Assembly: GCA_964442495.1 (NCBI GenBank)
Contig: CAYTZN010000002.1
Coordinates: forward strand, 1 to 64,000
DNA from: CAYTZN01 sp964442495
Lineage (GTDB): Bacteria > Pseudomonadota > Gammaproteobacteria > Legionellales > Legionellaceae
Direction of reading: 5' to 3'
Length of the DNA stretch: 64,000 bases
The position numbers were made by a program, and so were the translations under genes. The first letter of the stretch is position 1; each line of letters starts with the position of its first letter. The notes beneath the pieces were generated by a model. That model saw only the letters and a program-made list of their open reading frames with translations. It made no database searches and was not told the DNA's origin. This document shows, one piece after another, positions 7,490 to 17,700 of the stretch.

Positions 7490-8752
7490 ATGAATTTTAG
7501 TGAACTTAAGCAGTTACCTATCGCTGATCTCGTCAACATCGCTCAAGAAATGGGCGTAGAAAACACCTCCCGCATGCGTAAGCAAGACATCATTTTCGCT
7601 ATCCTTAAAGCCCATGCGCTTAAAGGCGAAGATATTCATGGTGACGGTGTTGTTGAAATTTTAGCGGACGGATTCGGTTTTTTACGTTCTTCAGACGGCT
7701 CTTATTTAGCGGGCCCTGATGACATTTATGTTTCTCCGAGCCAAATTCGACGGTTTGGCCTGCGCACGGGCGATACCGTTTCGGGTAAAATTCGACCGCC
7801 TAAAGACAGTGAGCGTTATTTTGCTCTATTGAAAGTAGATCAAATTAACTACGATAGCCCAGACAGTGCAAAGCGAAAAATCCTTTTTGAAAACCTCACT
7901 CCTTTATTTGCTTCTCGCCGTTTGGTCATGGAACAAGGCAATGGCAGCACGGAAGACCTTACCGCACGTGTGGTAGATTTATGCGCACCTTTTGGTCGTG
8001 GACAGCGTGGACTGATTGTTTCACCGCCAAAAGCGGGTAAAACACTGATGTTACAAAACCTTGCCCATTCGATTGAAAAAAATTACCCCGATTGTTACCT
8101 CATTGTGTTGCTTATTGACGAGCGCCCTGAAGAAGTAACAGAAATGCAACGTTCCGTTAAAGGTGAGGTTGTCGCCAGCACCTTTGATGAGCCGGCTAAT
8201 CGCCACGTACAAGTGGCTGAAATGGTGATTGAAAAAGCAAAACGCCTTGTAGAGCATAAACGTGACGTTGTCATTTTGCTTGACTCCATCACACGGCTAG
8301 CACGCGCTTATAACACTGTTATCCCTTCTTCTGGAAAAGTGTTAACGGGTGGTGTGGATGCAAATGCTCTTCAACGTCCTAAACGCCTCTATGGAGCTGC
8401 TCGTAATATTGAGGAAGGTGGCAGCCTGACCATTATTGCTACGGCCTTAGTTGATACTGGTTCCAAAATGGACGAAGTTATCTATGAGGAGTTCAAAGGC
8501 ACCGGCAACATGGAAATTCACTTGTCGAGAAACATTGCTGAGCGTCGCGTGTTTCCTGCTATTAATATCAATCGTTCAGGCACACGTCGTGAAGACTTGC
8601 TCTTAAGTCCTGAGGAATTGCATCGCACATGGATATTGCGAAAAATACTGCAATCCATGGATGAGTGTGACGCCATTGAGTTTTTACTCGAACGCATGAA
8701 AAACCACAAAACCAATGCAGAATTTTTCGACGCCATGAAACGCCAGGAATAA
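7490..8752 (+). CDS. rho: Transcription termination factor Rho
   Basis: Hexameric RNA-dependent ATPase/helicase that ends transcription. The N-terminal Rho_N helical domain (MNFSELKQLPIADL), the cold-shock-like RNA-binding domain (about 50-125), the P-loop SPPKAGKT and the Walker B LLDSITRLARAYN are all intact. From ATG 7490 the length is 420 residues, as in E. coli (419). A GTG nine bases upstream is in frame, but its bases serve better as the ribosome-binding region. The 260-bp stretch upstream could hold the autoregulatory leader usual for rho; I see no feature there that I can name with confidence. Confidence 0.98.
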   Translation: MNFSELKQLPIADLVNIAQEMGVENTSRMRKQDIIFAILKAHALKGEDIHGDGVVEILADGFGFLRSSDGSYLAGPDDIYVSPSQIRRFGLRTGDTVSGKIRPPKDSERYFALLKVDQINYDSPDSAKRKILFENLTPLFASRRLVMEQGNGSTEDLTARVVDLCAPFGRGQRGLIVSPPKAGKTLMLQNLAHSIEKNYPDCYLIVLLIDERPEEVTEMQRSVKGEVVASTFDEPANRHVQVAEMVIEKAKRLVEHKRDVVILLDSITRLARAYNTVIPSSGKVLTGGVDANALQRPKRLYGAARNIEEGGSLTIIATALVDTGSKMDEVIYEEFKGTGNMEIHLSRNIAERRVFPAININRSGTRREDLLLSPEELHRTWILRKILQSMDECDAIEFLLERMKNHKTNAEFFDAMKRQE

Positions 8753-8770
8753 GTTCTACATTAACGTTTA

Positions 8771-8800
8771 ATGAAACGCTGGAGTCATCTAGCGTTTCAT
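8771..8800 (+). terminator. Perfect 10-bp inverted repeat after rho
   Basis: ATGAAACGCT (8771-8780) and AGCGTTTCAT (8791-8800) pair perfectly around a ten-base loop. It is followed by AATACC, so it lacks a T-run. It may be a weak terminator or mRNA-stabilising structure between rho and ubiD. Confidence 0.4.
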
Positions 8801-8868
8801 AATACCAGGCAGGTTTAACGAACCTTTAACCCTGTACCATCCCACTGTTATTGGTGCTCTTAACGCTT

Positions 8869-10344
8869 ATGAAATACGGTGATCTTCGAGACTTTATCAC
8901 GCAATTAGAAAACAATCAGTTACTAACACGCATTGACTATCCTGTATCACCACACCTTGAAATGACCGTGGTCAGCGATAAAGTGCTTCGTGCTGGTGGT
9001 CCTGCATTACTCTTTACACACCAAAAACACCACTCAATGCCTGTTCTTACAAATTTATTTGGTACTGTGGAGCGTGTAGCCTTAGGCATGGGAAGAGACT
9101 CAGTTTTAGCGCTTCGTGAAATTGGCCAACTCCTTGCTGCGCTAAAAGAACCAGAGCCACCTAAGGGCTTTAAAGATGCTTTTAGCAAGCTTCCTTTGCT
9201 CAAGCAAGCGCTTAACATGGCCCCAAAATATGTTAATCAGGCCCTTTGTCAAACCCATGTTTGGGAAAATGACGAGGTGGACCTAACCACATTACCGATA
9301 CAAACCTGCTGGCCTGGAGATGTTGCACCACTCATTACCTGGGGCCTGGTCACCACCAAAGGGCCACACCAAGCCCGTGAAAACATGGGGATCTATCGGC
9401 AACAAGTCTTAGGAAAAAATAAACTTATCATGCGCTGGCTGTCCCATCGTGGTGGCGCGCTAGATTACCAAGCGTGGCAACAAGAGCACCCGAATGAGCG
9501 TTTTCCTGTTGCCGTTACCCTAGGAGCAGACCCTGCGACCTTGTTAGCAGCCGTTACGCCTGTTCCAGATACTTTATCAGAATATGCTTTTGCAGGCCTT
9601 TTACGCGGCCAACGAACCCAACTTGCACGCTGCATAGGCAATGATTTACATGTGCCGGCCAATGCTGAAATCATCTTGGAGGGTTATTTACAACCGGGCG
9701 TTGAAGCTCTCGAAGGGCCGTTTGGAGATCACACCGGTTATTACAATGAAGTACAATCTTTTCCTGTTTTAACCGTAGAACGAATAACCCATCGGGATAA
9801 TCCTATCTACCACAGCACCTACACAGGCCGTCCACCAGATGAACCTGCCATTCTTGGCGTAGCGTTAAACGAGGTGTTTATCCCCTTGTTGCAAAAGCAG
9901 TTTCCTGAAATTGTTGATTTTTACTTGCCCCCTGAAGGCTGCTCCTATCGATTGGCAGTGGTCACCATTAAAAAACAATACCCAGGACATGCCAAGCGCA
10001 TCATGATGGCCGTTTGGTCTTTTTTAAGACAATTTATGTATACCAAATTTGTGATTGTTTGTGACGATGATATTGATGCTCGTAATTGGCACGATGTGGT
10101 ATGGGCAATGACGACCCGTATGGATCCCTTAAGAGATACGGTGATGATAGATAATACCCCGATTGATTACCTGGATTTTGCTTCACCAATCTCGGGCTTA
10201 GGGTCTAAAATGGGGCTAGATGCCACCAGCAAGTGGCCTGGGGAAACAAACCGCGAATGGGGAAAAGCCATTGAAATGGACGACGACATCCTGCTACGAG
10301 TAAAGGACTATTGGTCTGAGTTAGGCCTGGGAGACATGAAGTGA
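8869..10344 (+). CDS. ubiD: 4-hydroxy-3-polyprenylbenzoate decarboxylase UbiD
   Basis: Prenylated-FMN-dependent decarboxylase of ubiquinone synthesis; it removes the carboxyl group from 3-polyprenyl-4-hydroxybenzoate. The start MKYGDLRDFITQLE matches UbiD N-termini. Further family segments are MGIYRQQVLG, EGPFGDHTGYYNE and YHSTYTGRPPDEPA, with the catalytic acidic region intact. From ATG 8869 the product has 491 residues, close to the family norm; TTG 8851 and GTG 8854 are upstream in-frame alternatives. The stop overlaps the fre start. The prenylated FMN is made by UbiX, which is not in this window. Confidence 0.96.
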   Translation: MKYGDLRDFITQLENNQLLTRIDYPVSPHLEMTVVSDKVLRAGGPALLFTHQKHHSMPVLTNLFGTVERVALGMGRDSVLALREIGQLLAALKEPEPPKGFKDAFSKLPLLKQALNMAPKYVNQALCQTHVWENDEVDLTTLPIQTCWPGDVAPLITWGLVTTKGPHQARENMGIYRQQVLGKNKLIMRWLSHRGGALDYQAWQQEHPNERFPVAVTLGADPATLLAAVTPVPDTLSEYAFAGLLRGQRTQLARCIGNDLHVPANAEIILEGYLQPGVEALEGPFGDHTGYYNEVQSFPVLTVERITHRDNPIYHSTYTGRPPDEPAILGVALNEVFIPLLQKQFPEIVDFYLPPEGCSYRLAVVTIKKQYPGHAKRIMMAVWSFLRQFMYTKFVIVCDDDIDARNWHDVVWAMTTRMDPLRDTVMIDNTPIDYLDFASPISGLGSKMGLDATSKWPGETNREWGKAIEMDDDILLRVKDYWSELGLGDMK

Positions 10345-11039
10345 GCGATAAATTTATTCAAGCGCAGGTCGAAAGCATTACACCCCTTACGGACAGTATT
10401 TTACAGCTTGTCTTAACCCCTGACGAATACATTGATTACCAAGCGGGCCAATACTTACAAATTATTTCAAATCAAGAAGCATTGAGTTACTCCATTGCCA
10501 ATGCCCCATTAGGGTCTCACAAATACGAATTACACATCCGCCATCATCGCGATAACCCCAATAATCTGCCGTTGCTGGCGGAGATTAAAAATAAGGGCGA
10601 GGTTACTCTTCGCGTACCGTTAGGTGAATGTAACCTAAGCAAACTAGACCCACAAAAACCAATCATTTTTATTGCTGGTGGCACAGGATTTGCCCCTATC
10701 AAGGCCATGATCGAACAATTATTAGCGAATGGAACCCCACCTATGTTTGAGTTATTTTGGGGTGCTCGCGCTAAAAATGAATTATACATGGATGATAAGC
10801 TCTCCTATTGGCAAAACCATGTCAGACATTTCCATTATTTTTCACAATGCTCAGACACACACCAAGGAACATTGGCCTCCCTTGTCATCGAAAAACATCC
10901 AGACGATCTTCGCGATTGGCAAGTCGTTATCAGTGGGCCTTTTGACATGGTGTATGACATGCGTGATAAGCTTATCGCTAAAGGCGCTTTGCGCGATCAG
11001 TTATTTTCAGATGCATTTAGCTTTGAAGGAGAGGCCTAA
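10341..11039 (+). CDS. fre: NAD(P)H-flavin reductase (Fre-like)
   Basis: Ferredoxin-reductase-superfamily flavin reductase, 232 residues. The flavin-binding AGQYLQI and SIANAP segments, the nucleotide-binding FIAGGTGFAPIKAM and the C-terminal LFSDAFSFEG match E. coli Fre. GTG at 10341 overlaps the ubiD stop by four bases (GTGA), which indicates translational coupling. The ubiD-fre pairing is also seen in E. coli, and reduced FMN from such an enzyme could feed prenyl-FMN synthesis for UbiD; that link is inference. Confidence 0.92.
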   Translation: MSDKFIQAQVESITPLTDSILQLVLTPDEYIDYQAGQYLQIISNQEALSYSIANAPLGSHKYELHIRHHRDNPNNLPLLAEIKNKGEVTLRVPLGECNLSKLDPQKPIIFIAGGTGFAPIKAMIEQLLANGTPPMFELFWGARAKNELYMDDKLSYWQNHVRHFHYFSQCSDTHQGTLASLVIEKHPDDLRDWQVVISGPFDMVYDMRDKLIAKGALRDQLFSDAFSFEGEA

Positions 11040-11040
11040 A

Positions 11041-11229
11041 ATGGAAACGTTGTATCAATTATTAGGATTAGCAGGCGCCGGCTTGATTGTTTGGGTCATT
11101 TATCGGAACGTTAAAGGACGCCCTGAACAATTTAGCCGTGAAAATTTAACCAAAAGCTTTTCAAGCATGGGCATTCTGGCATTGCTATTGATTGTGTTTA
11201 TCGCATTTTTAGTGCTTATGCTACGATAG
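11041..11229 (+). CDS. 62-residue two-helix membrane protein
   Basis: ATG 11041 lies one base after the fre stop, with AGGAGAGG nine bases upstream, a strong ribosome-binding site. The product starts METLYQLLGLAGAGL and has a first hydrophobic helix (about 5-21), a basic loop (RNVKGRPEQFSREN) and a second helix (about 45-61), ending MLR. It is easily missed because a longer out-of-context ORF from 10729 reads through the same frame. Probably the third cistron of ubiD-fre. I do not recognise a named family; small inner-membrane proteins with this layout (DUF3149-like) exist, but that label is a guess. Confidence 0.85.
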   Translation: METLYQLLGLAGAGLIVWVIYRNVKGRPEQFSRENLTKSFSSMGILALLLIVFIAFLVLMLR

Positions 11230-11243
11230 TCCTAGCGCATTGT

Positions 11244-11981
11244 TTAGCGCGGCTCAAAGGGCGTTATTACAAACAACACCACAAAGCCTATGAATGAAAA
11301 AATAACCACCCATTTTGTTAACGTATAAAAATTTCGCAAAATAGGGTTGGCTTTTTTTATCACCTTAAAATCATCCAAATACACCACTTCACAAGCACCA
11401 TTCCCCGTATCACGACGATTAGTACTCGTGTGCCTTTCACCACCGGCTTCATCATTTATATAATCAACCAGTATTCCATTAAAATGCACCACATCACCTA
11501 TCTCTGCCTTTAATAAGGCTGATGCGAGCAACCTATTATCCACTAATAAATGGTTATTAGAGAATGCGGTGGACTTAAAAAGCAAAGCGCTTTTTTTGCT
11601 CTTTAAGGTATACCAACAAGTCCAACTATCACTTGTAAAATCAACCTCTTTATAAACGCCTGTACTTACATTTTTTCCCCAAATGACGCAAATATCCCGT
11701 ACATTAATGAAATCCTTCCATAAAGCATGGTGCCAAATGTTGGTAAACCCATCTGCATTGCTATAACTCACAACGACCCCTGTGAGATCATAATCAAATT
11801 TTGGTGTTAAGCTGTAGTGTTGATGATTCGTCTCAATAGAGAAACGTTCACGAAACGTAGGCGTCTGAAGAGGCTCTTCAAGGCTAAATGCCTCGTAAGC
11901 TGAGGGCTCCGGGAGCTTATCTTTATAGAAATACAACGCTATCATTAAAGCGCTACTAATAATAAAAATCCATTTAACCAT
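11244..11981 (-). CDS. Conserved membrane protein with two helices, function unknown
   Basis: About 245 residues from ATG 11981 (MVKWIFII); the frame also opens at TTG 11996. A membrane helix lies at each end (about 3-19 and 220-240) and a roughly 190-residue soluble domain between them would face the periplasm. The domain contains LTGVVVSY, WHHALWKDFINVRDICVIWG and SNNHLLVDN. I believe similar proteins occur in other gammaproteobacteria (Pseudomonas among them), without assigned function. It runs convergent to the ubiD-fre operon. Confidence 0.8.
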   Translation of the reverse strand: MVKWIFIISSALMIALYFYKDKLPEPSAYEAFSLEEPLQTPTFRERFSIETNHQHYSLTPKFDYDLTGVVVSYSNADGFTNIWHHALWKDFINVRDICVIWGKNVSTGVYKEVDFTSDSWTCWYTLKSKKSALLFKSTAFSNNHLLVDNRLLASALLKAEIGDVVHFNGILVDYINDEAGGERHTSTNRRDTGNGACEVVYLDDFKVIKKANPILRNFYTLTKWVVIFSFIGFVVLFVITPFEPR

Positions 11982-12247
11982 CTGTTGATAAAACAAGAAA
12001 GTAGCCTTGGTGATACAAAAATTAAACCTATAAATTAAAATAGTAACAAATCTCTATGAGATTACTAGTATCGGCAACAATGGCAAGCCTAAAACATGTT
12101 TTAGAAGATGACGAATTGTACCTCAGGCCCAGAGAATGCGTGATTGTTAAATAAAATGGTCACAAATCTACCTCACTTTATGTCCTTATCATGCGCCTTT
12201 AAATGAGAATAAAAATAAATGATCTTGTGCTTGCCTGAGCAGTATCC

Positions 12248-12559
12248 TCAATGCCCGCGTATAATAGGATGATAAGCTCCTCGACGCTCCACTAAAAAAT
12301 GAGACACCTTTGGATTATCAATAAACTGTCGATTAATATCGCATGCTAACAAACACTCCTCAACATAAGTCATCTGACTACTGTCATCCACCAGTAACCT
12401 GTACCAAGGATTTCGGTTAGAAAAATCACGCTTACAGGCTTGGGGGTTATAGCGTCCTGACGCTTGAAACAAAGGGTCCACATCAATAACTACAGCACGA
12501 TATCCCTGACGTTTATGCACCACAAGATCACCAATATTAAACTTTGCAGCCTTACTCAT
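12248..12559 (-). CDS. hspQ: Heat-shock protein HspQ / YccV-like
   Basis: 103 residues from ATG 12559 (MSKAAKFNIGDLVVHK), which has GGAGAG correctly spaced. The upstream in-frame extension to 12694 is not family-like. The core FNIGDLVVHKRQGYRAVV-IDVDP and NPWYRLLVDD segment match the YccV/HspQ family, small proteins that bind hemimethylated oriC DNA in vitro in E. coli and act as specificity-enhancing factors for the Lon protease. Single gene, with no obvious partner; msrBA lies upstream on the same strand. Confidence 0.88.
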   Translation of the reverse strand: MSKAAKFNIGDLVVHKRQGYRAVVIDVDPLFQASGRYNPQACKRDFSNRNPWYRLLVDDSSQMTYVEECLLACDINRQFIDNPKVSHFLVERRGAYHPIIRGH

Positions 12560-12726
12560 TGAGCTCTCCGAGCATATCCATTCCCTAAGATATCGGTCTC
12601 GCTCAATAAATCTTGAACCTAATGCTAAAAACCTGCCAAACCATTTTTTAAAGCATACGAAATTGTGCTTCTGTTTCCACCCTTCAGCTATCAACTCTAA
12701 TAGTAAGTCTATTTAATTATAGGCTC

Positions 12727-13608
12727 TTACTGTTTAAACTGTGCAAATCGCATAACAGGTTGATGACAATAAGGCTTTTTATCTAATTTTGAATAATAAT
12801 GTTGATGATAGTCCTCTGCAGGCCAAAAAGGATTGACGAGAAATGCGCGCGTTACAACACCATAACCATTGTCACGTAAAGTCTTTAGGAGCAATTGAAG
12901 CTGCATTTTTTGCTCATCATCGTAATAGAACACAGCACTTTGGTATTGATGACCAAGATCAGGCCCTTGACCACCAGATTGTGTAGGATCATGGATTTCA
13001 AAAAACCGTTTGAGTACGTTGGTATAGGTGGTTTTTTTAACATCAAAAAGCACTCTTACAGCTTCATAATGCCCCGTGCTCCCCTTACAAATGTCCTCAT
13101 AGGTTGGGTGTTCAACAGTGCCACCTGTATATCCAACCTCAACATTTAATACACCCGGAAGACGGCTTAAATAATATTCAACGCCCCAGAAACAGCCACC
13201 GGCCAAAATAGCTTCCTCCGTATCCAAAACGGTATCGCTGTTTACAAAATCAATCGCCAATGAGTTAACACAATACCGGGTATTTTTTTGTGTAAAATGC
13301 TCGCCAGTAAAAACATGGCCTAAGTGCCCTTCACAACGACCACACCTGATTTCTGTGCGTAGCCCATCGCTATCGGGCATTAATGTCACTGCATTGGGAA
13401 TGATGTCATCAAAACTGGGCCAACCACACCCGGCACTGAATTGACTATGACCACGAAACAATGCCAAACCGCACCGTTTGCACAAGTAGCTCCCTTGTGT
13501 AACAACTTCATTATAGGCGCCACTGAAGGGCGCCTCTGTCTCGTTATTACACATAACGCCTCGGGCCATTGGCGTTAAGCTCGCTTGTTTATCTAGAAAC
13601 GCGTCCAT
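12727..13608 (-). CDS. msrBA: Bifunctional methionine sulfoxide reductase, MsrB-MsrA fusion
   Basis: Repairs both sulfoxide stereoisomers of oxidised methionine. The N-terminal MsrB domain (about 5-125) has the zinc cysteine pairs Cys43/Cys46 and Cys89/Cys92 and the catalytic Cys113 in RYCVNSLAIDF. The C-terminal MsrA domain (about 131-290) has the catalytic GCFWGVEY (Cys139) and GTVEHPTYEDICKGSTGH. The order B then A is the reverse of the common A-B fusion, and no thioredoxin domain or signal peptide is present, so the enzyme is probably cytoplasmic and reduced by thioredoxin. 293 residues is right for two complete domains. It starts 17 bases after the mltB gene ends upstream. Confidence 0.95.
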   Translation of the reverse strand: MDAFLDKQASLTPMARGVMCNNETEAPFSGAYNEVVTQGSYLCKRCGLALFRGHSQFSAGCGWPSFDDIIPNAVTLMPDSDGLRTEIRCGRCEGHLGHVFTGEHFTQKNTRYCVNSLAIDFVNSDTVLDTEEAILAGGCFWGVEYYLSRLPGVLNVEVGYTGGTVEHPTYEDICKGSTGHYEAVRVLFDVKKTTYTNVLKRFFEIHDPTQSGGQGPDLGHQYQSAVFYYDDEQKMQLQLLLKTLRDNGYGVVTRAFLVNPFWPAEDYHQHYYSKLDKKPYCHQPVMRFAQFKQ

Positions 13609-13624
13609 TTAATTTTCTTTATGC

Positions 13625-14599
13625 TTAAGGGGTCCTTTGGCATATTTTGTCAGCTAAAAACCCTATCGCTCCCGCATAATAGATAGAATTATTATAACGC
13701 AATATCATTTTATAATTGGGGTAGGCCAGAAAAACAGGGCCACCATTGGGCTGTACAATGCTGGCTTCTAATGTCTCATAAGGTAACGGCCCACCGCTTA
13801 ACGTACGAACACCCATTGCATTCCACTCACTTACGGGTTTAACAATCGATTTACCTTCGAGGTTTTTATCAAATTTAGGTGGTAATTTAACATGGATTGC
13901 CCATGGCTCCCCCGTTTTCCATCCATTTTTTTTCATATAGTTCGCGATAGAAGCAAAAACGTCCGGTTTTGATGTCCAAATGTCCTTACGGCCATCACCA
14001 TCGTAGTCTACAGCATACTGAACCCAACTGGACGGTAAAAATTGAGGTTGACCTGAAGCACCGGCCCACTCGCCTTTAAAACGCTCAAGTGATACATGGC
14101 CATCGTTTAAAATATGCAACGCTAAAAATAATTCTTTACGGAAAAAATCTCGTCGACTTGAGTCATAGGCCAGTGTGGCTAAGGAGCGAATCACGGGAAA
14201 ATTGCCCATGTAACTTCCATAACTGGTTTCCATGCCCCAAAAAGAGGTGATAAAACAAGGATCCACGCCAAAATCTTCACCAATTTTCTCCAACAAGGCT
14301 TGATTTTTCTTATATTGTTGCCTACCCACTGAAATTCGGTAATTATCAACTCGAGAATGTAAATACGTGGAGTAGGTCAAACGATGTTCTGGCTGAGAAT
14401 GAGCAAGCCCTTTGACTTGACGACTAGGCTCTTTAATCCCTGCAAACGCTTCATCAAAAAGCGTGGGTGAAATACCTTGAGCTAGAGCCTCCTGGCGTAC
14501 TTGAGCCACCCAAGAGCTCCAGCTTTGAGGCGCCGCCATTACCCAAGGCGAAAAAAACACACCAACCCATGCCATCAGAAGAAATGCCCACGCTCTCAT
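13625..14599 (-). CDS. mltB: Lytic murein transglycosylase B family
   Basis: Cleaves the MurNAc-GlcNAc bond of peptidoglycan with anhydro-sugar formation. A cleavable signal peptide (MRAWAFLLMAWVGVFF...WVMA) is followed by an SLT_2 domain with catalytic Glu124 in WGMETSYG and the family segments GEWAGASGQPQFLPSSW and DGDGRKDIW. There is no lipobox cysteine, unlike E. coli MltB, so the enzyme should be periplasmic and soluble. At 324 residues it is close to the usual length and lacks a C-terminal peptidoglycan-binding domain. Confidence 0.94.
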   Translation of the reverse strand: MRAWAFLLMAWVGVFFSPWVMAAPQSWSSWVAQVRQEALAQGISPTLFDEAFAGIKEPSRQVKGLAHSQPEHRLTYSTYLHSRVDNYRISVGRQQYKKNQALLEKIGEDFGVDPCFITSFWGMETSYGSYMGNFPVIRSLATLAYDSSRRDFFRKELFLALHILNDGHVSLERFKGEWAGASGQPQFLPSSWVQYAVDYDGDGRKDIWTSKPDVFASIANYMKKNGWKTGEPWAIHVKLPPKFDKNLEGKSIVKPVSEWNAMGVRTLSGGPLPYETLEASIVQPNGGPVFLAYPNYKMILRYNNSIYYAGAIGFLADKICQRTP

Positions 14600-14743
14600 A
14601 CTGTATTCCCCTTTATTATTATTTTTTTATATGTCTTGACGTCAAAAAGCCCGTTTCTTCATTGTATCATTGCACCAACTGTCCTTAATTTATAGAACGT
14701 CTAGGGACTAAAGTCCATCCACTCTCTTTTTAATGCAGTCAAT

Positions 14744-17700
14744 CTATATCACAGATACCGCATTCGTCGTCTTATCAATATCCTCAACCAACTCCTGGCA
14801 ACGAGTTTTAGCAAAAAAGAGTGATTTATTAAAACCGCGAATGTTTTGCTGACAACCAAGCGCCGCAAACGCTTTACCCACCAGAAAAAGCAGCCCTATG
14901 CCTGTCAATGCAATGAAAATATTTGCAAGAATTGTTTTCCATTCTGTTCGATGCTCTTGCATCTCGTGATCTCTAGTATGCAGCACGCGATTAAAGTCTG
15001 TTTTAAACGCCGCTAAATCCATTTTTGTTGACGGCGTAATATACGACCTCAAAATAAAGCCCTCCAACCTTTTTTTAAGGTCGTCCGCCAGCATTATGGC
15101 TATATTTCCCTTTTGAAAGCCTGATGCATGTAAATTTTGTCCATATTGCCTCATTTTTTGAATATTATGAAACAATTGCCTATAATTAGGATCAGCGTAA
15201 GCCCTATCTAGCAACTGATATGAATCAACAAGTCGCTCAATTCCTAATATTTTGTATTCATTCTCTTTAATGATGACCTTAATCACTTCTTTAGGAAGGC
15301 CTGACAAACCCGCTAAGCCCCGAAGCACTTTTTGATGACACTCACCATCTTTCGGTAAACGTTGAAACAACTTTTCAATAAGTCCTGAGCAGCTTACAAA
15401 CGTTTTATTCATTAACAATCGACCCAACAAATCAGGAGAAAGCTCACTCGCTCGATCTAAAATCCGCTCCAAAATACTTTCATCTGCAGCCCTATGCACC
15501 ACAATATCCGGTAATAAACTATTGACCACATTGTGTTGAGGCATATCAATCATGCGTCGTAAATCATCTTGGTCTAGATTTAATCGGGTATTTTTTAACA
15601 ATGCAATGTATACCTTTTTATCCGCACTTTCAAAAAGCTTATCAAAAATGGAGACTCGATTAGCCATGAAAATTTGAGATGTAAATAGATTTTCAAGGGC
15701 ACCTGCAGATAAATTTGCAACCATCTTAGCCAATATATCCCCATTAAGCGTATCCCATCGAGAGAATTGAAAATTTTTCCAAAAAGCCCCCATTGACAAC
15801 GATCTGAACTGCAATGCAAACGTCACCATCAGCTCAAGAACCTCATCGTCGACCAGGTTTTGTGCTAAAATACTGCGCAATAAACCAAGAGTGTCATCAT
15901 CGGCATCAGTAACAACCCTTGTTGCCAATAAAGACTGCAACACCAAAATTAATTGCACTTTATCCAGTTGATGATCTGTTATCACCCGTTGAAGAGTGGA
16001 GGCATCGCCCTTAGCACGCTGAATATCAAGAGAGAGTCTCACTGACTTTACCAAAGGATTCTCTAAGGCCCACTCATCAAGAAATTTTTTATACGCCCCC
16101 ACATCAAGTTTTTCAAGCAATTGTTTGATCAATACCTGATCATTTTGAAGAACATAACAAGTGCTTAGTCTCTTGAGAAAATCCATGCTTGGTTCAATCA
16201 TAAATTCAATAATTAATGTTAATACCGAGGCATCACTTGCTGGATACAAAGCAATATCTAACAATACCGGCTCAACTTTATGGATTGAGTTTAATTTCCG
16301 CAATATAGTTATGAGCTCATCGGGTTTAATGGTGAATAGGTGCGCCTTAAGCAATACTTGATAAACCTTAGGATCCCAACTGTCAAAGATTTTTTTACGT
16401 ACGTTGTCTTGATTATCTAAAAATGCACTGGACTTGAAAAAGTCGTCTGCGATGACGTCACAATGTAAAAGAACCTTCCGCAGAGTATCCCCTAAGATTT
16501 TATCCCACTGTTGGTTCTCAGCAACATCGTGCCAAAAAGCTTGAAAGCTACCATATGATACTTTCAAGGCACACCCAATGGCCTCGGACAATATATCAAT
16601 AGTGGAACACTCGTGTTTTATGATATAGCACAACAGCTCTTGAGCCTTAAGCCTCTCAGTTACAGACGGTAGGTATGGTAAAGCTCTCAGCATTAAGGTT
16701 AAGTGAGATGCCTGTAATTGAGCACCGTTATCAAAAAGCGCACACGCTTTATCTAAATGAAGTATCCCCCCTTCAATAACCCCCAATAGCACAGGCAAAG
16801 TTAATCCACTAGCACGAATCACTTCACCGGCTTTTTCATTTATTTTAAGCAAAAGGGTTTCACTGGTTGTCACCTCAGGATGATTCAACAAAAATTCCCA
16901 AAATGCTTTAGGTGGATTATCAGCCGCTGCTATTAGCGCATCAAATACACTAACATCTGCCGATGAGTGCTTAGCAATGCATAGCAACCAATCTTGAAGA
17001 TCTGCACGGTCTATGGTCAAAAAGTCAAGCAATTGTTTAGGTTGAAGTTGGATATAATTCTGATTTAGCAGCATTGATGATACTGTGGATTCGTTGAATG
17101 AGATAAATTGAGAAATTAGCCTATCCTTATCCAAGGAGAAAGCTTTCGATGTCATGAGGCTATAGGTTAATTGAGGGTTGCTAGCCGCTCTAACGGCCAG
17201 ATCACGCATAGAGTCATACCCAAGCAACGCCCATTCACATGTCATAAAATCATTAAAGAAAAGCTCAAAGGCGTCTTCATCTAACGTTAAAGCATACGTC
17301 ATGACACTATTAAGAATGTCTTCGGACACATATTTCATGTGTTGTGCAATGCGTTTAAGCAAGTAGGCTAGACGCTCTTTATCCACTTTTAGCTTATTGT
17401 CAAACAAAGCACTTAACATCGCTATTAATTGTTTCTCTTCAAATTTTTTCTGGTGCAAATCGAGTAACTCAATATAAGACTCAACACTTAATGGGCTGTA
17501 GAGAGGCAACAACAGCGTTAACACATCGTTACCAATATTTTTGGAAAAGAGTAATGTTGCAATAAATTCAGCGCGCTCCTCACCCTCTAATTTTTTAAGT
17601 AACAGTTGAACAAGCTCTGTGTTACCTACAAAAAGAAGTGTCTTTAAAAAGGCGAGTAACATATTTTCACTAAAAGCGTCTTCTAATTCGATAATTTTTT

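Noticed and set aside
10729..11229. 166-codon plus-strand frame overlapping fre
   Set aside because: Its first two thirds are out of frame within fre; only the last 62 codons, which have their own ribosome-binding site at 11041, are real.
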